Source: Pseudomonadota bacterium
GTDB lineage: Bacteria; Bdellovibrionota; Bacteriovoracia; Bacteriovoracales; Bacteriovoracaceae
Assembly (NCBI GenBank): GCA_027487515.1
Contig: JAIYDL010000016.1
Location: 1 to 64,000 of the forward strand
Direction of reading: 5' to 3'
DNA length: 64,000 bases
The position numbers and the translations under genes were made by a program. The notes under the pieces are model-generated. The model did no database searches. It had not been told where the DNA came from and was given only the letters and a program-made list of their open reading frames with translations. How positions within the stretch are numbered: the stretch's first letter is position 1; the number at the start of each line of letters is the position of its first letter. Shown here piece by piece: positions 52,801-61,488 of the stretch.

Positions 52801-53100
52801 GGGAAAGCTCAGGTTTGGGATTTTAAAACTGGCCGATTGACTCAGGATAATCTTACTCACTATTGGGTTCAGCTGACCTGCTACGCTTCTGCCCTCTATG
52901 ATCTCGGGAAGGTCGCCGCGGCCGCAGAGGTCGAGCTCATCCTTTGCTTCGTTGACGAAGAGAAGGTCCTCTCGCGGACCGTCACCAAGGAGCTCTGCCA
53001 CGAGGCGCTCTACCCTCTTTGGCTTTCCCAGAACGAACCTTGGCGCACGAATCCCGAGCACTGCGGTCAGTGTCTTTACGGTAGCATTTGCCCTCGTTAA
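49831..53100 (+). CDS. addA: AddA-like UvrD-family helicase/nuclease
   Basis: A 1089-residue superfamily 1 helicase. Visible motifs are Walker A GAGSGKT (24-30), DEFQDTS near residue 378, GDAKQAIYGFRGG near 405, SAHASKGLEFDVVFLGG near 700 and YVACTRAKKKLLWV near 770. The C-terminal domain is a RecB-type nuclease (WDFKTGRL near 995). It also carries LVDCPRKFY (near 874) and HCGQCLYGSIC at the end, an arrangement like the Fe-S staple of AddB, which is not usual for AddA. With the preceding protein it should form a recombination complex for end resection. Confidence 0.88.
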   Translation: MSRAPNSEQLLAIEHRGGVLLRAGAGSGKTFVLVEHIVYLTRTWIEEFHRSPSGTFEDFLRGRFSQVVMMTFTKKAAGEMNIRLTERFLEMASTGGSNQSYWQTANEALPLLLVTTIDGFCKKLIALGYFPHLSTEVDIIFDAERSDQVGKLLGQWFSDRAPELDREIQDIIVREKRDLLAAFTHVFSDPGLRLAWKKFDPAETAPESLGDLLGRSFFLNKLDEALLAIHALELDEEKDRSAFERLVATFQATGLPTVESVEKFTLYAEVFSKIPRLDGERTARKKSLSSDAAKNGLVSLRDWVAKWREVILDFTASYEAQVLPWQRMCLDVFRYVEERLDPNQGMTFGDIEYAVALGLENAHDRERIQRNFSYFIVDEFQDTSDVQFRIIRALIGGDFRRLFCVGDAKQAIYGFRGGELSVFRDCAELIPQVLSLANNYRSLPEIIGFNNSLFRTILPLGQNFEGLDPFSVAPEDQNVPPEAKASEVGQIQILTATLERDLERDGKFRNEDLNRFEARAIADAVALERSSSDSVCTILYTKLRPSGELIRALIERRIGFTAQFKIDLLDDPVLGIFLCLLKRRFDANEETRDAFSLFLMNSYFKILGVTPSVTAHLLAVFDQNVHYWGLVEAYRKFLHSLGLTNENADLNLETIDTIAGLFLQDPEAILVQLGRGDNPRISLDLRSGDAAHKVQIMSAHASKGLEFDVVFLGGVYTNGRDQSDGGLFGNLPGSFQWYRDITRREKQKSPLYVYESELDRYKNFSEGKRLFYVACTRAKKKLLWVDFSLSEKAFSIPKNSWILGLRSWLERGGGAGLVTARALAPSFGTEGPERSLPELPLFFFDPMGVLSKGEGSSELLIASELSVTRLNALVDCPRKFYLSNTLKVTAPDAPRAYVEEEGDELATVVRSSAERGTFLHAQIAAGIRANFVVPRESFEKPEAKAIRWALELLAQNRDAYLFVPEEQLKFRLFNFMVSGIPDLLLLPKTEGKAQVWDFKTGRLTQDNLTHYWVQLTCYASALYDLGKVAAAAEVELILCFVDEEKVLSRTVTKELCHEALYPLWLSQNEPWRTNPEHCGQCLYGSICPR

Positions 53101-53109
53101 TCCGCGAAC

Positions 53110-53137
53110 TTGCACCTGCCACAGAGCGTGTTAGAAT
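53110..53137 (+). promoter_or_regulatory. Putative promoter of the Glt-like operon
   Basis: TTGCAC (53110-53115) and TAGAAT (53132-53137) are 16 bases apart, just after the addA stop and about 38 bases before the barrel-protein start. Confidence 0.45.
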
Positions 53138-53162
53138 TTTCATATCTCTGTATAGTTCTAAC
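53130..53162. promoter_or_regulatory. Inverted repeat at the start of the Glt-like operon
   Basis: GTTAGAA (53130-53136) and TTCTAAC (53156-53162) are exact inverses separated by 19 bases. The left arm overlaps the putative -10 box, so the repeat could be an operator or a 5' leader hairpin. Confidence 0.4.
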
Positions 53163-53175
53163 AAGTGAAGTGAAA

Positions 53176-53892
53176 ATGAAACGACTCCTTCTGGTATTCA
53201 GCATGCTCTTCCTGAGCGGTCTCGCTTGCGCCGACGAAAAATCTTTGTACGATTTCTCCTGGCTCGACAGCGACAAGGAAATCTACGTCCTCCAGAACCG
53301 CAAGTTCCGGAAGGACGGCACGGTGTATCTCGGAGCAACGGGTGCGTATAACCTGAGCCAAGACTTCCTCGACTCCTACGGAGGGAGTGTCCGTGGCGGA
53401 TTCTTTTTCACCGAAGACTGGGGCGTCGAAGGTTTGTTTTCCAAGTTCTCTTCCACCGAGAGCGACACCGCCAAAGGGGTGAAGTCTCAGGGAGCGTTTC
53501 CCTTCTACCGAGAAATTGATACGGTCACCGGCGCCATGCTCATGTGGTCGCCGTTCTACTCCAAGATCAACACCTTCAATCAAATCTTTTACTACGATTG
53601 GATGTTCGGCCTGGGCGCCGCGAGCATCAGCACGAAGGATAATCGAAACCTCTTTAACACAGGCCTCTCGCAGACGGCCCAGAAGCAGTTGACCTCCGAA
53701 AGCACGGTGGGTGCACTCTGGAACATTGGTCTGCGCTTCTACTTGAGCCAGCGGTGGAGCCTTCGCCTCGATGTCACGGGAGTCACGTACCGCGCCGAAC
53801 GAACTACCGCGGACACGGGACTCAATAAAGCAACGAAGACCGACTATTTTACGAACTATGACCTCGGCGCTGGTCTCAACTTCGCCTTTTAA
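53176..53892 (+). CDS. Outer-membrane beta-barrel protein of a Glt-like cluster
   Basis: A 238-residue product with a signal peptide (cleavage near ACA) and a barrel-like run of alternating residues. The last strand ends in a Phe (LGAGLNFAF), a typical outer-membrane assembly signal. GRAF-type repeats such as GGSVRGGFFFTEDWGVEGLF match the outer-membrane beta-barrel proteins found beside gliding TPR genes in myxobacteria and Bdellovibrio (GltA/GltB type). The ATG at 53176 is chosen for the signal peptide; the ribosome site is weak. Confidence 0.75.
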   Translation: MKRLLLVFSMLFLSGLACADEKSLYDFSWLDSDKEIYVLQNRKFRKDGTVYLGATGAYNLSQDFLDSYGGSVRGGFFFTEDWGVEGLFSKFSSTESDTAKGVKSQGAFPFYREIDTVTGAMLMWSPFYSKINTFNQIFYYDWMFGLGAASISTKDNRNLFNTGLSQTAQKQLTSESTVGALWNIGLRFYLSQRWSLRLDVTGVTYRAERTTADTGLNKATKTDYFTNYDLGAGLNFAF

Positions 53893-53907
53893 GAAAGGAG
53901 AACACGG

Positions 53908-55317
53908 ATGTTCTCAAAGCTTCTACTGACTTCACTACTCGCGATCCCCGTGGCCTTCGCATCGTTCGAATCCGCCGAGCGAACCTACGGCAAAAGCTCT
54001 GCCTCCTACGCCGGGAGTCGCCGCTTGGTGATCGACCTCGTGAAGGCGGGCCACTATTACTCGCCGGTGCCGTGGATGAAGGACTTCATCGTTCGAACCG
54101 ACCGCGCCCTTGACTCGGAACTCGAGGGCGCCCTCGACACCATGCTTTACCATACCGGGGTCAAGCCGTTTGAGGCCCTCCCGGAGGATCAGCTCCGGCG
54201 CTCGCGCTCCGGGAGCATCCGCTTCATCCTCGCGAAGAAACTCTTTAAGCGCGGCAAGCCCCAGGAGGCGTTGATCGAACTCAACGGCGTCTCGGCGGAC
54301 CACCCAGCGTATCCCTTCGTCGCTAACTTCAAGGCGACGATCTTCTCGCACCTCGGGAACTTTCCGGACGCTGAGTCTTACTTCCGTGACTGTGTCCGGG
54401 CCTCGGAATCTCGGATGGGGAAAGTGGACACCGTCACGATGCGAGACCAGCTCGAAATGAACCGGGACTACTGCGTCGCCGGCGTCGCGCGAGTCCAGTT
54501 CGCCACCCGGGACTACAAGAAAGCCGAACTGACCTACCTCGACATTGAAAAAGACTCCTTCGTCTGGCCCGAGATCCTGTTTGAAGAAGCGTGGAACAGC
54601 TACTACCAGAAGAACTACAATCGGACCCTCGGGAAGCTCGTTTCCTATAAGGCACCAGTTTTTAACTTCATCTTCCGGCCTGAGGTGGATGTCTTGAAGG
54701 CGCTGACCTATCTCAAGATGTGTCTCTACGATGACGCGAAGAAAACCGTGGATGACTTCTACTCAGAACTCGAAGCCCCGTCTCGGGAGCTTCGCTCGTA
54801 TCTGATCTCCCGCGGAAAAGACTACCGATACTTTTACAACCTCATGGCAGACTTCGAGGACAACCGACCGGCCCCGGTTCCGCTGGTGAATCCGATTCTC
54901 CGGTCCATCCGAAAGGATGCGGCTTACCGGGAGATGAAGAGCGCACTTAGTGCGGCGATCGGCGAATACAACGAACTTCGCAAAAAGCCGCAGACCGCGA
55001 TGACGCAGAACCTCGTGAAGAACGTTCGCGTCCTCGCCGACGAGTACCGCACCTCCATCGGTGCCTACGTCCGAGCGGTGTTAGTTTCAAAGTACTCGGA
55101 GCTCTACACGTCGTTCCAAGGCATGAGTTACATAAAGCTCGAAGTCCTCGCGCAACGGAAGGAGCGCCTCTATCAAACCGACGCCTCACCCTCGAAGAAA
55201 CGGGGTGACGTGAAGTACATCGACCGGAACGACAAGCAGTACTTCTGGACCTTCAACGGAGAGTTCTGGGCGGACGAACTCGGTGACTACGTCTTCGCGC
55301 TGAGGTCTGAATGCTAA
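53908..55317 (+). CDS. Periplasmic helical-repeat protein of a Glt-like cluster
   Basis: A 469-residue product with a signal peptide (cleavage near AFA) and AGGAG before the ATG. Degenerate helix-turn-helix repeats of TPR type are visible (AKKLFKRGKPQEALIELN, ATIFSHLGNFPDAESYF, YKKAELTYLDIEKDS, EAWNSYYQKNYNRTLGKL). The C-terminal part is charged. Order and size suggest a counterpart of periplasmic Glt components; which one cannot be decided by eye. The end overlaps the next gene by seven bases. Confidence 0.72.
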   Translation: MFSKLLLTSLLAIPVAFASFESAERTYGKSSASYAGSRRLVIDLVKAGHYYSPVPWMKDFIVRTDRALDSELEGALDTMLYHTGVKPFEALPEDQLRRSRSGSIRFILAKKLFKRGKPQEALIELNGVSADHPAYPFVANFKATIFSHLGNFPDAESYFRDCVRASESRMGKVDTVTMRDQLEMNRDYCVAGVARVQFATRDYKKAELTYLDIEKDSFVWPEILFEEAWNSYYQKNYNRTLGKLVSYKAPVFNFIFRPEVDVLKALTYLKMCLYDDAKKTVDDFYSELEAPSRELRSYLISRGKDYRYFYNLMADFEDNRPAPVPLVNPILRSIRKDAAYREMKSALSAAIGEYNELRKKPQTAMTQNLVKNVRVLADEYRTSIGAYVRAVLVSKYSELYTSFQGMSYIKLEVLAQRKERLYQTDASPSKKRGDVKYIDRNDKQYFWTFNGEFWADELGDYVFALRSEC

Positions 55318-58178
55318 AGCACCTGATCCTCTTGAGTCTCCTTCTCCCGAGCTTAGCCTCGGGCCGCGCCACGCTCGATGAGCGTCGCAAAAAAATTCTT
55401 GCGATCGTGGATGAAGAGCTGGCGGAGGTCACTCGGTTGGCCAAGCAGCAAGAGTACAAGGCCCCGGAGACCCTACTTCGAGTGGCGGAGCTCAACCTTG
55501 AGAAAGGACGACTCTTCCGGGAAGCCGAAAACGAACAGTACCTCGCTGTGCCACCCGCCGAGCGGATGCGGTTGAACAAACGCGAGTCCTTTGCTCAGTC
55601 GACGCGCTTCTTTTCAGCGGCCAACGACGCGGCCCTGGTCGTCGCCAAGAAATTTGCCAGTTACTCTGCCATCGGAGAGGTCTACTACATTCTTGCGTAT
55701 AACTTTAAGGAGCTTGGTGACGAGGCCCAGGCCCGGAAGTATTTCCAACTGGCCGTCGGAAAGTCTCGCGATCCGAAGGTCCTCGGGAAGTCGCGCCAGG
55801 CCCTGGCCGACATCTACTTTAATGATAAGAAATACGCCGCGGCCATTCCGTTGTACGAATCGACCCTCAAGGCCAGTGAGGAGAAGTGGTGGACCAAGGA
55901 TGCGTTCAACCTCGCTTGGTCTTACTACCGGACTCGGAACTACGACCGCGCCATCGCCCTCATGCGCGAGGTTCATCGGAAATCCGGCGGGAAGTACATT
56001 GACATGCGGTCCGCGGTGGAACGAGACATCGGCATCTTCTACGTGGACGCAAACCGGATCAACGAGGCCATTCAGTTCTTCGAGAGCGTGGGTCTCAGCT
56101 ACACGGATCAGTTCATCAAGATCGCCACGGCCATCACGGCCCAGGGCCGCTTCGACCAGGCGGAGAAACTGCTGGAGAAGGTGAAGGGCATCGAGAAGGA
56201 CCGGGGGCGTCGCATCGAGATTCTCCTGGCGGAGCTCAACCTCTTCGATAAATTCAACCGGACCAATGAGCACCTCGCCACGGCCCGGGAACTCGTGGGG
56301 CTGCACCTCAAGACTCCGCTCGAGAAAGCGCAGTTCGAAAGGCTCTCGTTCCAGGTGAATAAGAAAGCGGCGGAACTTCAAAAAGCAACCGCGTCGGATG
56401 TGTACGATAACGTGCCCAGGATCAAACAGCAGAAGGCCCGGGAGTCGATCGCTTACTTCGATCTCTCGGCGCAACTGAACCCGGGGCGCAGGTCCGAGAA
56501 ACTCTTCTTCCAAGGAGAGACGGCCTTCGCTGCTGGAGACTTCGCGAAGGCGCTGGGTCTCTACGTGAGCGCTTTCGACGGCGCCCGAACGGACGGCGAC
56601 AAAAAGCTCTTGTCCCAGAGCCTCGAGGGGATGCTCGCGGCCCTTGGCCAATCGGCCCTCCCGAAGGCAACCGCCGAGCGCTTCTACGTTCCCGTGTATT
56701 CCCGGTACGTTACCGTGGATGCTCGCTCGAACCGGGCCAGCTCCATCTTCGTCAAACTCTTCAACGCACAGTTTGACGGGGGAGACGTTCCAGAAGCAGA
56801 AAAAACTCTCGGAAGCTTCGCGAAGAACTTCCCGGGAGATTTTAAAACACAGGAAGCGATGCTCGCGAAGGTGATGGAGCACTACCGCGGTCGGAAGGAC
56901 TACGCGCCGGTGAAGTCTTACGTCGCAAGGATCAACTCCGGAGAATTCAAGGTTTCGGCAAAGTACGCGGAGGCGCTTCGCTCGTTAATGACGAAGCTCC
57001 AGATCGAAGGTGTCCAGCAGTCGCTGGAGCGAGGGGAGAAGGCGGTGGCCCTCAAGGGATACCATCAAATCCACGCCTCGAGCGAGAGCACGCCGAAGGC
57101 GAAGGTCAACGCCGCCTACAACCTCGCGGCTCTTTACTTCGAACTCGGGGATACGGCTCAAACCTACTCCTGGGCGACGCGAGCTCTGCAGGAAATGGAG
57201 GTCGCGGATGTCGTAAAATTTGCGGACTCTTACCTCAGCATCGCCGCAGGGCTTTTCCTCCGCCAGCAGTTCACTCCTTCGGCCGACCTCTCTCACCGCC
57301 TCCTCGTGAAGATTTGCCGTGAGGGATCGAAGAGCAAGTCCGCATCTTTCAAGAACGCGGCCTTCATCGCTCTCGCCAACGAAGACGTGAAGAAGGCCAT
57401 CGAAGTTCAAAGCATGGCCGCCACCTGTGGTGTCCCCGAAGCCACGGCGACAGAGGTCTCCCTTGAGATCCTAAAAGACCTTGGGAAATCCAAGCAGTGG
57501 GATACGTACGAACGCATCCTCCGGGACCTTGAACGGAATCCCAAGAATGCCCCACTCCTCATCAAACCGTATGAAGATTACCGCCGGGAGCTGGCGAACA
57601 TAGGCCAGGCCGAAGAGGCCGCTGGCATCGCGGAGAAGCAGAACCGGTTCTACCAGCAAGCGAAGACTCAGAAGCTCGATGTTCCCGTGGAAGCTCTGGA
57701 CCTCATGGCCGAGCGCCTGGTGTCGGCCATCGCCGAAAAGAAGCGCCAGTTAGACCAGATTCGCCTGTCGTTTCCTCAGGCCGTTTTCGAAACCGCCCTG
57801 AAGGCAAAGCTCCAGCTCCTGGACCAAATGGCAACGGATGTGAACCAGCTTCAGAGAGTGGGCTCGGGCAAGGGCATCGTCGAGGGCTACCGGTACATCA
57901 TCACCGGGTACGAAGAGTTCGGTGAAACTCTGAAGGCCTTCACACCTCCGGAGAAGTCACCAGAGTTCATCGAGAGCTTCCGGAAAGCGATGGCCGATGT
58001 CCACGGGCCAATTCTTCAGAATGCCCGGAAGCAACGGGCCGAGGTCCGGAAACTCATCAGCGACAACAAGATCCTCTCGCTTTCTAATTTCTCTGTACTC
58101 TTCTCAGAGAAGGATGTGCACAAGCGCTACTTCACTCAAAAAGAGGCCGTGCTCATGGACCGAGGAGGTCGCCGATGA
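55311..58178 (+). CDS. Large periplasmic TPR protein of a Glt-like cluster
   Basis: A 955-residue product with a signal peptide (cleavage near LASG). Many TPR-type repeats are visible (for example GEVYYILAYNFKELGDEAQA, DAFNLAWSYYRTRNYDRA, NAAYNLAALYFELGDTAQTY). It probably spans or bridges the periplasm as a scaffold, comparable to large TPR proteins of the myxobacterial gliding complex. It overlaps its neighbours on both sides (7 bases before, ATGA after), so stoichiometric production with them is likely. Confidence 0.78.
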   Translation: MLKHLILLSLLLPSLASGRATLDERRKKILAIVDEELAEVTRLAKQQEYKAPETLLRVAELNLEKGRLFREAENEQYLAVPPAERMRLNKRESFAQSTRFFSAANDAALVVAKKFASYSAIGEVYYILAYNFKELGDEAQARKYFQLAVGKSRDPKVLGKSRQALADIYFNDKKYAAAIPLYESTLKASEEKWWTKDAFNLAWSYYRTRNYDRAIALMREVHRKSGGKYIDMRSAVERDIGIFYVDANRINEAIQFFESVGLSYTDQFIKIATAITAQGRFDQAEKLLEKVKGIEKDRGRRIEILLAELNLFDKFNRTNEHLATARELVGLHLKTPLEKAQFERLSFQVNKKAAELQKATASDVYDNVPRIKQQKARESIAYFDLSAQLNPGRRSEKLFFQGETAFAAGDFAKALGLYVSAFDGARTDGDKKLLSQSLEGMLAALGQSALPKATAERFYVPVYSRYVTVDARSNRASSIFVKLFNAQFDGGDVPEAEKTLGSFAKNFPGDFKTQEAMLAKVMEHYRGRKDYAPVKSYVARINSGEFKVSAKYAEALRSLMTKLQIEGVQQSLERGEKAVALKGYHQIHASSESTPKAKVNAAYNLAALYFELGDTAQTYSWATRALQEMEVADVVKFADSYLSIAAGLFLRQQFTPSADLSHRLLVKICREGSKSKSASFKNAAFIALANEDVKKAIEVQSMAATCGVPEATATEVSLEILKDLGKSKQWDTYERILRDLERNPKNAPLLIKPYEDYRRELANIGQAEEAAGIAEKQNRFYQQAKTQKLDVPVEALDLMAERLVSAIAEKKRQLDQIRLSFPQAVFETALKAKLQLLDQMATDVNQLQRVGSGKGIVEGYRYIITGYEEFGETLKAFTPPEKSPEFIESFRKAMADVHGPILQNARKQRAEVRKLISDNKILSLSNFSVLFSEKDVHKRYFTQKEAVLMDRGGRR

Positions 58179-59068
58179 AACACCTCATCCCGCTACTCAT
58201 CATCGCCGCCTGCTCCTCTGCTCCGGAGAAGAAGACCACTGCTCCCGCGGACGCTGCTCCGGCCCAGACCTTTCAGAAAGAGAAACCTCTGGCGAACTCT
58301 CAGGTTGCGGATTTCTACACCGCCGCGACCTCCGCCACGACCCCGGCCCTCCAGGATGAAACCCTCGACCGGTACAGCGAGAAAGACCTCGAACGCATCA
58401 ACACCGCGAACGACCCGCTCCTGGAGATCTCCGTCCGATGTTCCCGGCGAGAATTTTCCGAGGCCTTTAAAGTGGCGTCGTCGGCCTTCCATCGCTACCA
58501 GAAAGTTGGCGCCTACTGGAACCAGGTCGCTAACTGCCACCTAAACTCCGGGGCCTCCCGGAAGGCCCTCTTGTTCTACAACAAGGCCCTTGAAGTTTCC
58601 CCTAACTACGTTCCGGCCCTGAATAACATCGGGGTCATGTATTCTCGGCAAGGACAGGATCAGAAGGCGCTCGTAGCCTTCGAGCGCGCAAACCGGGAAG
58701 CGCGGTTCGCGAAGACTCCGAGATACAACCTGGCACGACTCTACCTCACGTACGGTCTAGCGGACGCGGCACTTCCGCTCTTCCAGGGGCTCCTCACGCA
58801 GGCTCCGACGGACATCGATCTTCTGACCGCCGTCGCGACGGCGCACTTCATCCTCGCCGATTACCCCAAGGCCCTGGAGACTTTCCAGGCGATCCCACGG
58901 CCGTCATGGTCACGGGCAGAGGTGGGCCTGAATCTTTCGCTCACGCTGCAAAAACTTGGGGACAAGGCCCAGGCCCAGAAGGTGTTCGATTCGGTCGCCG
59001 AACCCAAGGCCCTCAGTCTTCAGCGCTACTACGTCACCGTCCGCTCTAAACTAGGAGGAGCTCCGTGA
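58175..59068 (+). CDS. TPR lipoprotein, GltE/AglT-like
   Basis: A 297-residue lipoprotein (lipobox IAAC, Cys13). Three to four TPR repeats fill the rest (SRKALLFYNKALEVSPNYVP, ALNNIGVMYSRQGQDQKAL, ARLYLTYGLADAALPLF, FILADYPKALETF). A TPR lipoprotein in this position matches AglT/GltE of the gliding machine, which sits at the inner face of the outer membrane. Start and stop overlap both neighbours by four bases. Confidence 0.8.
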   Translation: MKHLIPLLIIAACSSAPEKKTTAPADAAPAQTFQKEKPLANSQVADFYTAATSATTPALQDETLDRYSEKDLERINTANDPLLEISVRCSRREFSEAFKVASSAFHRYQKVGAYWNQVANCHLNSGASRKALLFYNKALEVSPNYVPALNNIGVMYSRQGQDQKALVAFERANREARFAKTPRYNLARLYLTYGLADAALPLFQGLLTQAPTDIDLLTAVATAHFILADYPKALETFQAIPRPSWSRAEVGLNLSLTLQKLGDKAQAQKVFDSVAEPKALSLQRYYVTVRSKLGGAP

Positions 59069-59316
59069 AGCTCATAACCATTGCTCTCATGCTAGTCTCG
59101 CTGCAGGCCTTCGCGGAGGACTCGAAGTCGAACGTTCGCTACGAGTACAAGAAGTTTGAGAAGTTCGACTTCGATGAAATCGGCGTCGAAGGTGAAGCCG
59201 GATCACCCGGAGACCTCTCGATTTCTCCTCGGCTCCGGAAGGAATTTCGGAACAAGCTCCCGGAGAGAGAAAACTTTAATCAGGAAATGAAGAAGGCCAT
59301 CGACGGCATTCGCTAG
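59065..59316 (+). CDS. Small exported CglF-like protein
   Basis: An 83-residue product starting with GTG at 59065 inside the stop of the previous gene. A signal peptide (cleavage near AFAED) is followed by YKKFEKFDFDEIGVEGE, a prolyl/glycyl turn, and RENFNQEMKKAIDGIR. This DF-x-x-x-x-V-x-GE then R-x-NF-x-x-EM pattern is that of the adventurous gliding protein CglF of myxobacteria, as remembered; no alignment was run. CglF proteins can be shared between cells, so it is likely an envelope-linked component of the same machine. Confidence 0.6.
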   Translation: MKLITIALMLVSLQAFAEDSKSNVRYEYKKFEKFDFDEIGVEGEAGSPGDLSISPRLRKEFRNKLPERENFNQEMKKAIDGIR

Positions 59317-59324
59317 GGGATTGT

Positions 59325-61355
59325 GTGGAACTGGAAAAAAAGAAACAGCAAAAAATGTTTGAACTCCGCCCACTGACGAAGGCCTCCGGGGTCCGGAGCG
59401 GTGTCTTCGGGAAAGGACGGATCATCCTGGGACGCACAGAAAGCTGCGACCTCGTTGTTCCGACCGAAGCCGTCTCCGCCGTGCACGCCGTGATCGAACT
59501 CTTTGAGGAGAAGGCGATCATCTATGACATGAACTCGACGAACGGGACCTTCGTTAACGGTGACAAGGTCATCGTGAAAGAACTCCGCGTCGGCGACACC
59601 TTCCGGCTCGCCGACATCGACTTCGAACTGCGAACCTACGCTCCTGAGGAATCGCTTCCACCGGTCCTCGATACCCTCGAACCGGCCCTCGGTCAGGCCT
59701 CTGTGAAAGCACCTGCGCTACCGGAGCTTCCAGCTTCTCCCAAGACTCTTCCGAAGGCGGCCCCGGCCGTTTCAACGAATGCTCCCTCCGTTGTGTATCC
59801 GCTGGCCGCCGACCCGAAGGCGGAGTTTAGCGAGTACATCTTTGAGGATAAGGATGAACTCTACCCGATCTTTAAGTACGAAGCCGCCAAGCAGGCGGTC
59901 GAAGTCATCATTCTATTCCGTGATCAGGTCTTTAGCGTCGACTACCTCCCGGAGGGCCGACAGACCTACCAAATCACTGGGGTCCTGACGAAAGATGCGG
60001 AGCTCGAGTTCCCGTACCTCGGGAAGACCCAGAAATTTCCCTTCGTCGATGTCCATGGTGGCTACGCCGTCGTCCATACCCTTCCCGGGTTCGGCGTCTT
60101 CCTATTAAGCGACAAAAAAAAGGATACGGGGCACGTCGCCACCAGTGTCGAACTTCATGGCCAGGACCTCCTGCGGCTTCAGAAAGACGACCTCCAGATC
60201 TTCATCCGAAACGTTCAAGCGCCACCGAAGATTGCAGCGGCACCGATCCTCAAGCGGGACCCGGAGTTTCGGAAGTACCTGGCCCTCTTCCTCTTTGGAG
60301 TCGCTCTCCTTTCGGTAGGAATTAACTCCGTCGAAGTTCCGGAGGACGAGCGAAAGAATGAGCTGGCACCGGAGCGCCTGGCGACGATCCTCTACCGGCA
60401 ACGGCTGACGATCTCTGAGAAGCCGTTGGTCGAAAAGACCGAGACGGCACCGAAGGTCGCGCAGAAAGCGCCGGATAAGGTCGCCGTCGAAAAGAAGCAA
60501 CCGACGGAGAAGCAGGCGGACGTTAAAAAGCCAGACATTGCGGAAACGAAGGTTCAAAACCAGAAGCCCAATCCAGGAACTCGGACCGCCCCAGAGAAGA
60601 AGGTCGTGAAGCAGGGGACCGAGCCGGTCACGAAGCCAACGACGAAAACGATGACGACTCCGACCGCGGCCTCCAATTCGACGGACCGAGCGAAGCTTCC
60701 GTCAACGAAGGCCCCGACGGCCCAGTCACAGCTTACGATGAAGACCCAAGGCCACGTCGAGGTGTACAAGTCGGCCGACTTTAAGAGCTCGATCAGTTCT
60801 CTCGTTGCCAAGGGAGGCTCTCTCACGGGTGTTCAGACCAAGTCTGTCTCAGGATCCGGGGGGGAGATGGTCGGGGCCAACACCGGCGTGAGCACGGGGA
60901 CTGGGCAGATCAAAACCGCCGACATCGCCACCAACCAAGGAAGCCTCGTTGGTGCAACCACGGGTGTCTTGGGCCAGTCCAAGGGAGCAGAGGGGCTCTC
61001 ATCCAAGCGCGCGATCTACACGGCAGGGATTCCCTCCGAGACCGTAGTTCTGGGGTCCATGGACCCTGATGTGATCCGTCGCCGCTTGATGGAGTTCCTG
61101 CCGCAGTTCCGGAGCTGTTACCAACGAGAGCTCGAGGCCAAAGGCACCGAGATCAACGGACTCATTCGCCTTAACTTCGTGATCGGTAGCTCTGGCCATG
61201 TTTCGAAGGCAGGCCTCGACGGATCGACGCCACTTCCGAGGGACGTAAGTTTCTGCGTCCTGAATGTTCTGAAAGGGATTACCTTCCCGGAGCCTCTCGG
61301 AGGCGGAACAGTTGAGGTTAAGCAGCCGATGAACTTCCAGCCGAAGAAGCTCTAA
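59325..61355 (+). CDS. FHA-domain protein with AgmX/PglI C-terminal domain (GltG-like)
   Basis: A 676-residue protein starting with GTG. Residues about 30-105 form a canonical FHA domain with intact phosphothreonine-binding residues (Arg37 in LGRTES, Ser51 and His54 in SAVH, STNGTFVNG). One transmembrane helix follows near residues 325-342 (YLALFLFGVALLSVGI). A Lys/Pro/Thr-rich periplasmic linker, like the TonB stretch, runs from about 365 to 465. The C-terminal 110 residues are the AgmX/PglI (TonB-like) domain with two Cys (FRSCYQ and SFCVLN). It should link cytoplasmic phospho-signals and the stator to the outer-membrane parts. Confidence 0.85.
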   Translation: MELEKKKQQKMFELRPLTKASGVRSGVFGKGRIILGRTESCDLVVPTEAVSAVHAVIELFEEKAIIYDMNSTNGTFVNGDKVIVKELRVGDTFRLADIDFELRTYAPEESLPPVLDTLEPALGQASVKAPALPELPASPKTLPKAAPAVSTNAPSVVYPLAADPKAEFSEYIFEDKDELYPIFKYEAAKQAVEVIILFRDQVFSVDYLPEGRQTYQITGVLTKDAELEFPYLGKTQKFPFVDVHGGYAVVHTLPGFGVFLLSDKKKDTGHVATSVELHGQDLLRLQKDDLQIFIRNVQAPPKIAAAPILKRDPEFRKYLALFLFGVALLSVGINSVEVPEDERKNELAPERLATILYRQRLTISEKPLVEKTETAPKVAQKAPDKVAVEKKQPTEKQADVKKPDIAETKVQNQKPNPGTRTAPEKKVVKQGTEPVTKPTTKTMTTPTAASNSTDRAKLPSTKAPTAQSQLTMKTQGHVEVYKSADFKSSISSLVAKGGSLTGVQTKSVSGSGGEMVGANTGVSTGTGQIKTADIATNQGSLVGATTGVLGQSKGAEGLSSKRAIYTAGIPSETVVLGSMDPDVIRRRLMEFLPQFRSCYQRELEAKGTEINGLIRLNFVIGSSGHVSKAGLDGSTPLPRDVSFCVLNVLKGITFPEPLGGGTVEVKQPMNFQPKKL

Positions 61356-61392
61356 GCCTCGCGGATCTCACCTACCGTAGGGTTTCACCCGT

Positions 61393-61410
61393 GGCCTCTC
61401 GATAGAGGCC
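61393..61410. other. Hairpin between converging operons
   Basis: GGCCTCT-CGAT-AGAGGCC is a perfect seven-pair stem with a four-base loop in the 133-base gap between the Glt-like operon and the stator operon. No T run follows on either strand, so it is not a standard terminator. Confidence 0.45.
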
Positions 61411-61488
61411 TCGGGAAGTCCTCTGCCTTGAGGCGAGAAGGCTTCCGTCGCTTTGCCATGGAATGTAGGAGAATTAATAGAGGATGGC

